From positions 62,001-126,000 of the forward strand of contig OENT01000022.1 in the NCBI GenBank assembly GCA_900239685.1: a stretch of 64,000 nucleotides of DNA, in the 5' to 3' direction. This document shows positions 11,921-23,879 of this stretch, in pieces. The translations under genes and the position numbers were made by a program. Position 1 is the first letter of the stretch, and each line of letters begins with the position of its first letter. This stretch comes from Rotaria macrura (taxonomy: Eukaryota; Rotifera; Eurotatoria; Philodinida; Philodinidae). Under the pieces are notes generated by a model. That model was not told where the DNA came from. It saw only the letters and a program-made list of their open reading frames with translations, and ran no database searches.

Positions 11921-14900
11921 TTAGTTGAACGGATTAGAACAATTCTTTTTCATTCGATACATAAAAAGAACACACAGATTCAACTTGAACAAGGTTTTTT
12001 TTGTGGATCTCATATTGTTATGTATGAAAATAAAATTTAGTTTCAATTCTTTTTATATTATGCATGCATATAAACGTATACATCAAGTCATCTTTATTCT
12101 CATCATGATCCTTCTTTTACAACATCCACATATATATACACGCATATATATGTGCGTAGAACTTATTTTTCATGTACGTATTCAAATTTATGCAAACGAA
12201 CTATATTCGATAATGATAAAGAATTCGGCATGGATGCGTCTATTTGTAAGTGTATCTTTTACTTTTTTTTAATGCAAATACAGATAAAGTTACATTGACT
12301 GACGAAGATATTATGTCAAACTTGATTTTCATCATATCGATTTGTTGTAATTTCAATTCATTTTTAAGTTTGTGATTGGTTGAAAACTTTCTTAAATAAT
12401 TTCTGTGATCAATTTAGTACAAATTCGTACAACATAGAATATGAATTTGCTTTTGTTGAATGTTTGACTTACTATTTTCCTTTTGAATTTTGAAATATTT
12501 GGATAGAAGATGATGCCATGAAAAAGTTAATAAAAAGAAAGAACATTCCAAATGAATCCCAGTGAATTTAATGTTTTCATAGACAATTTAATAACAGTTG
12601 GAGTATTTTCTCATGCATACATGGTCAGACTAGTTGACAGTTATAATCAGACTTGGAAAGAAATATCATTGAATATTATTAATGAGAACATATTATTCAA
12701 ATCAGCTGATAAAGTATTTGTTGATTTCCTTCGAAACTGTTCTTTTTCAATCATAAATCTTTAATTTTTATTAAACGCTACGAAATATTTTCTCTACGAA
12801 TGACTCCCAACGTTTCTTGAAACGATTGAGTCGAAAAGAAATACCTAATTGTTGGAAAACAAAATCCTTCCTCATCTTTCTACTTCAAATGCTAAGTTCG
12901 ACAAGACGTTAGCAGGCATCGATCAGATTCGTTTTTCAATCTTTGACGATTTCTTGATAATCATCAAGTTTTTAAATGATAGCTTTCATTGACAAATCTC
13001 TGTCAATTCATATAAACATAAGGTCATGTTCTTTAGATGATAGATAATTATACACAAGAAATGATTTATCCAAAGGTTTTTCTAAAGTATTGAAAGACTT
13101 CTAGAGATAATGCATCAACTTTTCTTTTCTCCTGTAACAAACTTTCATCTAAAACGAAGCAATTTATCTTTCATGATATTTCGAATTTCTAATAAAATCA
13201 AAAATATCATGCATTCATTGAGGGTTTTATTATTTGTGTTTCTTTTTTTACAGAGAGCCTAGCAGCTATTGAGAAATTAATTCTGGGTTTTCACCGGACT
13301 GGTTTGATTCATTTTGTAAAATAAAATAAAGAGAAAGACATACGTTGTATTTTATGTCATCTGACAGAAGAATTTGATCAAGTAAACTTTGCTAGGTCGC
13401 CTAAAGTGGCATTGTTAATAACAATGTCATGTGTTAGCTTCGATTTTGTTTTTAATCTTAGCGAAAAATTCTTCTCAAAAATTATCTATCGTTTATCATG
13501 GTCTATTCCTTATAACGCTAGAGAGAGAGATATTTTCGCTCTGTAATGATAAAGGATTTCCTATGCAATGATGATTGTCAGCAATAATTATTTTTCGAAA
13601 AGAAAAATAATCTACACGAACGCTATCACCAAAAATAAGATATGAAGAAAGTTTGTATCCGAAGAAGTATTTCAACACTATATATATATAGATATAGATA
13701 TATATATTTAGTTATTTACATCATTTAATTGTACGAAACAAGTTACAGAATTTTATTCTATTTAATCTTTATGAGAGATGTGAAACGATTAAAACTTACA
13801 CGAGTTACATATAACTATTTCTAAGTAGAAAACCATCGCCGCGACATATTCTAGAAATGTTGATGCAATCCAATCTAACTTATATGGTTGTTTTATCCTT
13901 AGTCTAGAGTAGGAAACAATTGAACACTATCGACATAGTTGATTGCATCCATTCTATGAAGAAAGTACAACATGCATCAATTTTTGAAAAGTTCAAGTAG
14001 TTGAAGAAGTCAAATATCTAATAATACAATTCAACCTATTCAGCAACTTTAAGTCCTAGTCTGGATAAAAATCAATTCCATATGAAACAAATCTTATTTG
14101 AAGTTTCGTCACAACCACATGAATTATGAAGATATCATGCCTAGAAAATCAATATTAGTATTAAATTCAATTAATCATACATTTCTATTCTTCTAAAAAA
14201 AGTCAAAAACTGAAGTCGCAATAATCATAGCGATCATTCTTTTCTTAGTCGTCTGCATAAGATGCCTTGATTAAATAACATTACTAAGTATAGTTATTTT
14301 AAACGCGATATCTGGAATAATAGATGAAAAAAGGATTACTCATAATGTTTTGAGATTCGTTCTGTACATAGTTTTGAGTAACTCTAACAAACAAAACTCT
14401 GAAAGCAGTTGAATTTATTCTTAACCAGCACTATTAATATCACAAAGATATTAATGAACCATAAAACTACTTTCAAACAAGTTCATATATTTAATACTTT
14501 GCTTCGAAAATCTATTAGGCTTTTATAATACAGGTTTCAAATTCATTGAGTAAAATGAAGTGTTAAATTCTGACTTGAAAATTGTAGACGGGTGCAATTT
14601 CCTCGATATGCTTGGCTGTTTTTTAAATGGTAGTCTCGGATCTCATAATTGTAGCTATTCTGTACCAAGAACATTGCAAATAAGTAGAGTGAATAGTATG
14701 TTTAAATCATACTTATAGATCACCACAGAAGATATGAATATTAATTTTTTTTTCTAACATGTTTGAGAAAAAAACGCTATTCGTTGATGAAATAAAACTA
14801 TCTGCGAATCTACAAGCTCATAAAATGAACTTTTTTCAAATATTCTTCTTGTTGGGTGGGTATATGTTGTGCATTGGCTGCACTGAAATAATTTCGCGGT

Positions 14901-15713
14901 GATTAAGAACATTTACAAAGAAGTGTGAATAGAGAAATGTTCATGTTCTTCGCATACTTTTGCAATTCTACTTTTCGGAATATCTGATCATACTCTGTAT
15001 GACAACATATATTTTCAGTTATTAGCAAATAATTTGTCTTCCATACTCAGTTTTATTTCTTATCCAAAATGGAACACACGACAACACAAGTAGAATCATA
15101 AGGAAATGAAAAAAAAAATATATATATATAGATGTATATATATGGGATAACACCGACAAACGTTTAACAACATCAATGCAATCAGTTAATACTGAATAAA
15201 TGATGTATTTATATAGATATTTACATAATTAACGATGAGAAACAACGAATGAATATCTTACTCTGAAGAGTAGAAAAAGTGAAGAAAACTATCAATTTAG
15301 CAGAATAAAGAACAACTGTTCAAAAGTAACAGATCACTTTGTACAATTTTGCTTTTATAAATGACAGAAAAAAATGAAAGTATTGATCGATATGTATTAT
15401 AAATTCATCATTGTTGATGTTGATGATGATGGCAACATCATTTCCTAAATAGAATAAAATCAACCAATGAATGCTAATCTAGAACTGTTTTTGTCATCAC
15501 AAGCGAATGAAATACTAAATCAAATAATGAATATTACTAAAGGAATATTCAAATATTTCTTTCGCTTTTTTATAAATTCTATTTTTTCATTATGCATTTA
15601 CTTGAATAAACGGTGGTTGCATCGTTGTATGTTGATAAGGATTATTCCACATGATCGTTGACAATGGCAATACAGCTAAGCAATTAAAAAATTTTCAATG
15701 GATCAATTAAATA
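11921..15713. other. Intergenic
   Basis: About 3.8 kb with no supportable gene. It contains TA-rich simple sequence near 13680-13710 and 15115-15143. ORFs such as 11925-12272 and 12552-12764 lack domains and splice context. Confidence 0.55.
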
Positions 15714-16307
15714 TAGGGGTGCAACAAATCTTGAATGGATTTGGGATTTGTCACCAAATCCCTGAGATTTGGACTTGGATTTGGTTTTGGTTTCTGGATT
15801 TGGGGTATGGTTAGAACTGAGTTCCTAGCTGTGGATTTCTTCTATATTTTGATCACAGGATTGTTTATATTACTTTTTTCAGCTTAGATTTGGGATTTGG
15901 GATTGGTGATACGTTTGGGATTTGGATTTGGACTTGGGATTTGTTTTCTATCTAACATCAATCAAATTTTGTAGCCGTGCCTCATTCAANCCAAATCTCA
16001 CTCCCAAATCCAAATCCCAAACCCAAAGCCTACCCAAATCCTAATCATAATGATACAGACCAAATCCCAAATCCAAATCTAAGACACAAATCCAAATCCA
16101 AACCCAAATCTATACCAAATCCAGACAATTTTATATCAACCTCTAAGAATTGATACTCTTCTCTTCCTTCTGAGACTTTCTATTGCAAATTCTCGTCAGA
16201 TTTGGATAATTTAAGACCAAACCCAAACCCAAATCCAAATCTCAGTCGAGAACAAATCCAAATCTATTTGCACCAAATTCCAAGGCCTTGGATTTGTTGC
16301 ACCCCTA
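15714..16307. mobile_element. Non-autonomous hAT-type foldback element with AAATCC-motif body
   Basis: The 594-bp element has 17-bp terminal inverted repeats TAGGGGTGCAACAAATC and an exact 8-bp target duplication ATTAAATA (15706-15713 and 16308-16315). TAGGGGTGCAA-type ends with an 8-bp duplication indicate the hAT superfamily. The left half is built of GGATTTGG-like units on the + strand and the right half of CCAAATCC-like units, so the whole element is a large imperfect hairpin. There is no coding capacity. One undetermined base (N at 15990) lies near the symmetry centre. Confidence 0.9.
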
Positions 16308-16625
16308 ATTAAATATTATGCCTATTATTAGATGTGTGAATGAAAATTACTGTGAAAGTCTCGATAAGATTTCTAGAGAAGAGTTCTGTTTGTTGTAAAT
16401 GCTTTACCAAGATCGATATAATGCTTATATGGTAGTCAAAACTTTATGTTGAGAATTCACTGTGAGTGCGATTCTCGGAATTAAAATTTCATTACTTATA
16501 AATTCAAAGTATTTGTACTTGGATTAACCCTGACGAAGATCTACTTCTAGTTAGGATATGAAGTCAAATAGAGTTCCAACTCAGTTCTTTCTTTTGATTG
16601 CTGATCTTATGCACACATGGAAAGA
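16308..16625. other. Intergenic, 318 bp
   Basis: AT-rich spacer between the hAT-type element and the 3' end of the RRM gene; nothing recognised. Confidence 0.6.
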
Positions 16626-17764
16626 TCATTTCTCACAGACAAGCTGATTTTCCTCGTCGACTAGTGACGAGAAAAATAAAATGATATTTGGTTTAAACTG
16701 ATAACATGGAAGATGTCGCTAAACTTTTGTAGTCTAAGCTTCACACTGAAGTCTGCTCTGTTCGATTCGAATAGTTGCATGAAGTGTAAAATTTCGCTTC
16801 GGCTTTTTTCCCATGTATTAATGAAATTCTTCTTACCATATTGCTGTTGAGAATTAAACATTGGATGAAACATATGTGGTACTGTTTGCATCGATGGATT
16901 TACAATCCAACCGCCGAGAGAATTAATGTATGCCGGTGGCAATTGACGATATTGACCATACGACATAGGAATAGATGTTGGACATAATGGAATATTCGGT
17001 TGCATGTGATTTGATGGTAGTGGTGAGGGACAGATGTTATCTATTTATACAGGATTATTTATTAGAAAATAAAAAGAAGAAATTCAAAGAAACCAACTTG
17101 GTCGAAAAGATTTGTAATGATGTGAATCATTTTCATTTGAAGCCATAATTTCTTCACGTTTTAATGCTCGTTTACATTCAATCTATATCGAAAGTTGGAA
17201 TTCTTTTCAACTGAGTAAACAAAGAAGAAGAAACCTTTCTTCCATGAATATTAAAAATTCGTGTAGAACAAACAGTTTTCGTCGTTGCCATATCTGCAAA
17301 CGTTACAAAACCAAAACCTAAATTGATTAAAACAAAAATTCATTTACATTCTTCCTTGGTGAAAGAAATCAAAGTCTTCTACCTCTATGTCGACCACTGT
17401 ATCGATCATAGATAATAAATGCTTCTTCAACCTAAACGTATGAATTTCGAGGGAAGTCTAAAACATTTGACGGAATATTTTACTTGTCCATAAGATTGAA
17501 AAAAATGAGCCAATTCTTCAGGTCCAACCGAAGATGGAACACCACCAACAAATATTTTTCGTTCTTGTCGATATGACTATTGATGAATTAAATAATAAAG
17601 TCAATAATGTATGCAAAATATTTCAAAAAAATACTAGATCTTACTGGATCCACACCACTATCGCCTGAATCACTACTATTACTTGTTACTCGTCGAAGTG
17701 GTGTTGATTGTTCAAGCAGAGATGATGGAATAAATTGACCCAACATTAAAGAGTTATTGCTCAT
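16626..17764 (-). CDS. Single-RRM RNA-binding protein (Musashi/DAZAP1/hnRNP A/B type)
   Basis: Exons read downwards from the ATG at 17764: residues 1-40 (Ser-rich), then RNP2 KIFVGGVP (about 47-54), then VEEAFIIYDRYSGRHR, then RNP1 RGFGFVTF (about 87-94), then GRKIECKRALKREE closing the RRM. The tail is rich in Pro, Gln, Asn, Met and Tyr. All joins keep frame with introns of about 45-70 nt. The IECKRA-K-EE end of the RRM is characteristic of Musashi, DAZAP1 and hnRNP A/B proteins; only one RRM is present. It probably binds mRNA in cytoplasm or nucleus. Two 3' ends are possible. A strong GTAAGA donor near 16839 splices to a terminal exon VDEENQLVCEK with stop at 16626, giving about 223 residues. 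Unspliced reading continues to a stop at 16661. It is transcribed divergently from ATP synthase gamma. Confidence 0.88.
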
Positions 17765-18248
17765 TGTTTCTTTTTTGTTTCTTCTCTTAATATCAAATCT
17801 TTGCTTTTCTTAACGATGATAGTTGATTTCGTGTCTGGAAGACGATTCTTCGAGGCAAAATATCAGACTCTATTATGACTCATCATTTTCATATTTTATT
17901 ACAAGAAAAACAATTTAATATTAAATAAAAGATTAATGTGAGAATTTCATTTTTAATAATCAAGAAATTCATTAAAAGAATTTCACAAGTGCATTGATGT
18001 GTCGAATGAGAGATTGAATTCTCGGATGTGATTAGTTGCTGAGACATTGACGAATAGAAGATTCGTAAATAATGAAAATACTCTGCCTGCGTTTCTCATG
18101 GTAAAAATGTACCTTGTTTTCTTTGTATTGAAAAAAAAAGAACGAAACATATGAAAAATGGATGCATTGATTTTTTATCGAATTCATCATTTTGTAGATT
18201 CAAATAAAGAAAATAATTTCAGAGAAGAAAATTTGAACGAAAAGAAAC
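17765..18248. promoter_or_regulatory. Divergent intergenic region between RRM gene and ATP synthase gamma
   Basis: The 484 bp separate two divergently transcribed start codons and must hold both promoters. AATTTCAG at about 18215-18222, 27 bases upstream of the ATP synthase gamma ATG, looks like a 3' splice site, either for a 5'-UTR intron or for spliced-leader addition. No TATA box is obvious. Confidence 0.5.
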
Positions 18249-19410
18249 ATGTCGTTCGTTGTCAAAGCCGTGGGAATTCTACAACAACCAACAACGGGTG
18301 TTCTTCTCTGGTATGATTTTTGACTTAGTATTTTTGTCTAAATTTTCTACTGATTATGAACTATTCTAGGAACAATACATCTGTTCGTAATATGGCAACA
18401 TTGAAAGATAGTAAGACTAAAACGAGAATTTTTTGAATTGCTAATCATTCATTTTGTATTTCAGTTAGTCGTCGTTTGAAATCAGTAAAAAGTATTCAAA
18501 AGATTACAAAATCAATGAAGATGGTTTCAGCGGCCAAGTTTGCTAAAGCTGAACGGGAATTACGTGCTGCTCGTCCATATGGAACGAGTGCTAAATGTAA
18601 AAATAAAACTATTCCTTTACTACCTGCTGTATGACAGTTCATTTCATTTATTTGTCTAGCTTTTTATGATCATTTGGAAGTGGAAAAAAATGAAGGTCCT
18701 CAAAAACAAGTCCTCATCGCAGCAACATCTGATCGTGGTCTTTGTGGTGCAGCAAACTCATCAATTATTAAAAATATTCGTACACAATTAAATGATCCCA
18801 AACAAAATTTAGAAGGAACAAAAGTTGTTACCATCGGAGATAAGTCGCGTGCTGGTCTTGCTCGAACTCATGCAACAAATTTACTTTTATCAGTCAATGA
18901 AGTTGGCAAACGATCGGTGGTTTTTGGTGATGCTTCTGCTATTGCACAACAACTACTGAGTTCAGGTTTTGAATTTGATTCAGCTGAAATTGTTTATAAT
19001 AAATTCAAGTAAGGCGCTCTAATTTATTATAAGTAAACTAATAGTACGAAGAAATTGAAAAATTAATCTTATTTAGATCAGCCATTGCTTATACAACAAC
19101 ACGTCAAAAAGTCTTATCAACCGATGCTATAGCCAGCTCTAAGACAATTCAAGTTTATGATTCAACTGATGCTGAAGTAATTCGTTGTTTTCAAGAATAT
19201 AATTTAGCATCTGTTCTTTACTATACAATGAAAGAAAATGCAACGTCCGAACAATCATCACGTATGACAGCTATGGATAATGCTACGAAAAATGCCGGAG
19301 AATTAATTAATAAATTAACAACATACTATAATCGAACACGTCAAGCTGTTATTACAACTGAACTTATTGAAATTATTTCAGGTGCTGCAGCTTTAGAACA
19401 AAAACAATAG
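18249..19410 (+). CDS. ATP5F1C: Mitochondrial ATP synthase F1 subunit gamma
   Basis: Five exons (18249-18310, 18370-18410, 18465-18596, 18660-19008, 19077-19410) join in frame to 305 residues, close to the size of the animal precursor. The subunit forms the central rotor shaft of F1-ATPase in the mitochondrial matrix. Recognisable blocks are [20 protein letters not shown] (N-terminal helix), [15 protein letters not shown] (beta-sheet domain) and the C-terminal helix [18 protein letters not shown] followed by [20 protein letters not shown]. The first about 30 residues lack acidic residues and fit a mitochondrial presequence. The four introns are 52-68 nt. An AATAAA at 19560-19565 and a splice acceptor then precede PRIM1, which suggests a shared primary transcript. 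Confidence 0.97.
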
Positions 19411-19559
19411 AAAAGCAAATCAATTCAATATAAAGAATCACACATTCAATATATGACGAACAGAACTTTGTTTTCTTTTAGTAGTTGATTATACTTCATA
19501 AACATACTTATGTCCCTAGTTTTTTTCTGCTCTCTTTCTCTCTCTCTCTGGTTTCACAA

Positions 19560-19600
19560 AATAAAATCGTCTAGGTATATCATACGATTTTCGTTTTCAG
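19560..19600 (+). promoter_or_regulatory. Poly(A) signal plus probable trans-splice acceptor between ATP5F1C and PRIM1
   Basis: AATAAA at 19560-19565 is followed 35 bases later by TTTTCGTTTTCAG, whose AG (19599-19600) abuts the PRIM1 ATG directly. A long CT tract (about 19528-19549) lies upstream. An acceptor fused to the start codon only 190 bp after the previous stop is the arrangement expected for a spliced-leader processed downstream gene. Spliced-leader trans-splicing is known in bdelloid rotifers. A conventional 5'-UTR intron would look the same at this site. Confidence 0.5.
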
Positions 19601-22600
19601 ATGTCGAACGAAGAGAAAGAACCAATCAATGAAGCACCTGTTACACCATGGAATTTAACTATTTACTATCGACGAATTTTTCCATCCCATCTTTATTGCA
19701 AATGGCTTGCTTATGGAGAACGTGAGTCAACTATTTCTAAACAAGCTTAATTCGAAATTCAAACAAAGAACAAACAGCTTATCGTCAGATCAATTTATAT
19801 CACGCTATTAGACGATTATCTATATCTCGACGAGTATATTGAGTCATGGAAATAGTTTCTCAAGTTGTCTTCGTACAAAAATGAAAAAAAGAATAACTTC
19901 AGAAAAACAGACACATGATACCATGGTTGCGGTTGTACACTTAATTTCGAACATAGACGAAACTGTATTGTGTGATAACAAAAGATTTGCCGAAGTATCC
20001 TAGGGATGCCTTTTTGTCATTTCATCTTATTTCCGCAAGCAAAATGAAACTTGATCCAGAAAAAGTAGATTTCGAGTGATCACTTTATTTCAATCGTCAA
20101 GTTTTTTTAGACAATACTTGATTAAAATTTTTTCTTTTTTTTTAATTGCGTACTATGTTGTATTTGATTCGTTTGCTTCTATCGTAGTGCATTGTTCAAG
20201 ATTTGAGAGAATTTTTTTATGTTTAAAAGGAATATAACTTGATCCACTAGTAAACTTAGTTCTAAATCAAATTATAATAGTCAAGCTCACAGAATTGCCA
20301 GTCGTGTCTCTTTAAAAATTACTTTTTCCATTGAACTTCCTCATAGACGATACATGTATATTTTATTCAAGTATCTAAAGATACTTGATTATCTGATTGT
20401 ATTTTCATTCGTATGATATCAATATTTTCTCGTATGAAATTCCAAAATGTTGTAACAAAAAAAACTTTTATTATGAATGATTTTAGCTGCTACATGTTCA
20501 CAATTTGCTCAACGTGAATTTAGCTTTACGCTTGAAAATGATGTTTATCGTCGTTATCTTTCGTTTTCAAATCATGTTGAATTTGAAAAAGAATTGATAA
20601 AAATGTGTCCAGAAAAAATTGATATCGGTGCTGTTTATTCAGCAAAAGTAATAGATTATTCAAATGATTTTCTAATGAAAAGTTAATTATAATAATTTAG
20701 CCGAAAGATCATAAAATGCTTTCTCCAGCACAATTTTATCCCATTGAACGTGAACTAGTCTTCGACATAGATATGACAGATTATGATGACGTTCGATTTT
20801 GTTGTCGGTAATGATACTTTTTCTTTTTTACTATGACAAGATTTAACAGAAAACGAGCACATCTATCTTCAGTGGTGCTGATATATGCTCAAAGTGTTGG
20901 ACATTAATGAGATTCGCTATGCAAATTATGGATCGTGTATTACATGGTTTGTGTTATTTGGTTCAATATCTTTTTTTCTATGAAACATCGAGCAAAGCTT
21001 GCATTTTTCTTCTGCTTGTAAAGAGGATTTCGGCTTTGAACATCGCTTATGGGTTTATTCTGGTCGACGTGGTGTTCATTGTTGGGTGTGTGATCCAACA
21101 GCAAGAGAATTACAATCAAGTATTCGACAAGCTATCGTTGAACATATTACTGTTATTACTGTAGGATGATTTTTCTAGCTTTTTTCTTTGTCTAGTTTTT
21201 TTTCCGTTCAGGGTGGAAAAGACGCAACAAAACGTGTAACACTCTATACTCCATTACATCCATCACTTCAGTAAAAATTAGAAAATCATTGTGATTTGTT
21301 TGTACTTGAATTTTCTAATTCATACCAATATCATATTTAGACGAGCTCGTGAAATTATTTCACATGAATTCGATGGATACGCATGTTTGAAACAAGATTT
21401 TCTTGGAGACGATCAACGAATCGAACGATTTCTTCGACTTGTTCCTGACGATAATATCCTTTTCTTTTTAAATATTTAGTAGAATATCATTTTTCTGAAA
21501 CAATCTTTTAGAAATCTCCTGCTAATGATGAGTCTCTACTAGTTGGAAGCGATGTTGTTTGATCAGGGTCAGACATTATATTTTTCTTGTAATATCATTG
21601 TCGAGTCATATGGCAACAGAAAAACAAACGAGTTACGTTTCTTCATAGATACTTTTAGAAAGCTGCGTCTGGTTCGATGTATAATTGAAAGTTTCCTTTC
21701 CATCAAAAATGAGTAACGAGCAATGTATTTTATAAGCTATCAAAAACGCTTGATTGACTAGCTTTGATCAGAATCGAAAACAGTCTCGTTAAAGCGTTCA
21801 CGTGAAACTCAAATATTGAACATCATGCAATTATTGTTAATAGATAGGCCACGATTGTTTTATGGTTTTTAGAACTTGACACGATTGATATGTAGTTCAT
21901 GAGAGTCGCCTATAATGGTTTATTTTAGTTAAATGTTTCAGTACTAGTTTTGAATTATGTTTCACAAGCTGAAGAGAATTCGAGTAAATGTATCTGATTG
22001 TCATGACGACAACTAACATACAATTTGTTATTTAGTGGAATTAGTCGAGAATAATATGACTTATGAACACCGTAATTCTCTCGTAACAGAAAGGCGTCTT
22101 ATTCGTGAGGAAAGTTGATTGTTGCTCTATTAATTGCAACATTTATATTTTAAAAGAGCATGCACAATTTATAGATCAATGACCGAGAGACTATTTGACT
22201 ATGTAACCTCGGATTTGAGTCTGAAAAACGGAAGATACTTGACAGATTCCAAATTATCAATATTTCCGTAGTTATTTTAATTTGCGAAGAAAAAACTAAG
22301 ATTCCTCAATAACAACGATTCATCGTTTATTAACTAACATGAAGATTTGTTTCCTCGATGTATAACATCTCTTCTTAATCTTTGATAAAAACAAAAGAAA
22401 TTTTTCCTTAACAAAAATCTTCACGTCGTCACACATTACGAGAAATATTTTCTCAATTGGCAACATCAGCAGAACGATGGGCTGCATTTACTCAACATAC
22501 GGAATCAATGATTAATTCTGTTACATCCTCTACTAAAGTATGATGTTATTCTTCGTTTTCAATCTAGACATAGCGGAATTTTTTCTTCTATTTTTGACTA

Positions 22601-23154
22601 GTATCGTAAAGCTGCTTATACTACATTAGTTGATGAAATCATGTTTGAATATTGTTATCCACGTCTTGATGTACATGTATCCAAAGGAATGAATCATTTA
22701 CTTAAATCACCATTTAGTATTCATCCCAAAACCGGTCGTGTATCAATTCCAATTCATTTAGATTCATTAGGACATTTTGATCCATGTAAAGAAGGCTCGG
22801 TTCCAAAATTAAGTGAATTATGTCAACAAGTTGAACAATTACCAAAACAGAATCAACAGAATGAAGATGAATCAAACGAAAAAATCTCCACGAAGCAAAA
22901 AGGTTATCGATATTAATATCAAATATAAAAACAGAAAAGAACTTTATATTCTTCGTTTGTTTGAATTAGATTATAACTATACATCATTGAAACCATTTAT
23001 CGATATTTTTGCTCGATTTGTTCATCAATCACAAACAAGCAAACAACATGAGACATTGGCTAAGAGTGGTTAGTTCAATTTATTTATGGTGATATACATC
23101 TATTAAAATGTTTTCATTTTAGATCTTAATACCATGTTATCAGGAGAAATTTAA
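19601..23154 (+). CDS. PRIM1: DNA primase small catalytic subunit
   Basis: Eleven exons: 19601-19721, 20487-20647, 20701-20807, 20873-20946, 21024-21160, 21212-21270, 21341-21453, 22425-22537, 22602-22902, 22970-23068 and 23123-23154. They encode 438 residues (human about 420). The protein makes RNA primers for DNA polymerase alpha in the nucleus. Catalytic acidic residues are in [12 protein letters not shown] (Asp116, Asp118). The zinc site is [11 protein letters not shown]. The nucleotide-binding block is [15 protein letters not shown]. The C-terminal [20 protein letters not shown] and PFIDIFARF blocks are present, so the gene is complete with no frameshift. The intron splitting codon 258 (21454-22424) is not GT-AG but a U12-type AT-AC intron, entered separately. 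Intron 1 is also long (765 nt); the others are about 50-77 nt. It lies 190 bp behind ATP5F1C on the same strand, possibly as a trans-spliced pair. Confidence 0.97.
21454..22424 (+). other. U12-type AT-AC intron in PRIM1
   Basis: The 971-nt intron starts ATATCCTTTT, a perfect U12 5' splice site. It contains TTCCTTAAC (22404-22412), a perfect U12 branch site, and ends in AC 12 nt later at 22424. Joining A|GT CGT CAC ACA TTA restores the reading frame and the expected PRIM1 alignment ([17 protein letters not shown]). No GT-AG alternative preserves the frame. Except for about 20 codons of accidental open frame at the left end, the interior shows nothing recognisable. Confidence 0.9.
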
Positions 23155-23846
23155 ACGACTTATGGACAATAGTCGATCGATAGAATAGATTTCTTCATCG
23201 AATGTCAGATATATATGTATACATAGTTTTTCTACGACTTATTTTGTATCTATGATCAGATGACAACAAAAATAAATAAATCAAATTATCTACTTCATTA
23301 TGCATGATCATAATTTATTCTTAATCTATTCTGTGAAAAACATCGTAATAAGTAGATAAATTCGATCGTACTCTTTAACATTAATCTTCATGCAGATACA
23401 TTTTATAGTTGAGAATACTTTCCGGAAATGTTAGAATTATAACCGGAAGGATATGTGGCAGCATTGAGATGCATTATAGGACGTTTCCAGATGGTATTCA
23501 AAAAAATAATAATTATTATTTTAGAGAATTTTAATTTTTTATATTATTTGCAATACTAAATGAGATAAGAGTACTTAGCAGAGTTTTCTTTTCCGTAAAT
23601 TCTAATATTTTATGAGATACAAAAGCCTTACTAGTGAAATAGTTCAATAAGTCTGAAAAACTATTCATTCAATTATAGAAGTCTTTTGTTCTCTCAAGTG
23701 ATGATTTCTCGTCGAATCAAAAATAGACTACTCTACTTTCTGATCATTAATATAATCTTTCAAACAGAATAGTTACAAAATGTGTGCTCATCTGCTCATT
23801 TGACAGTTTCAGACATTTACAATCAGAACAACATACACCGACGAAA

Positions 23847-23879
<33 letters not shown>

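Noticed and set aside
20907-21164. PRIM1 looked frameshifted (pseudogene) because its blocks fall in different frames
   Set aside because: Every frame change coincides with a usable splice pair, including the AT-AC intron, and catalytic and zinc residues are all present.
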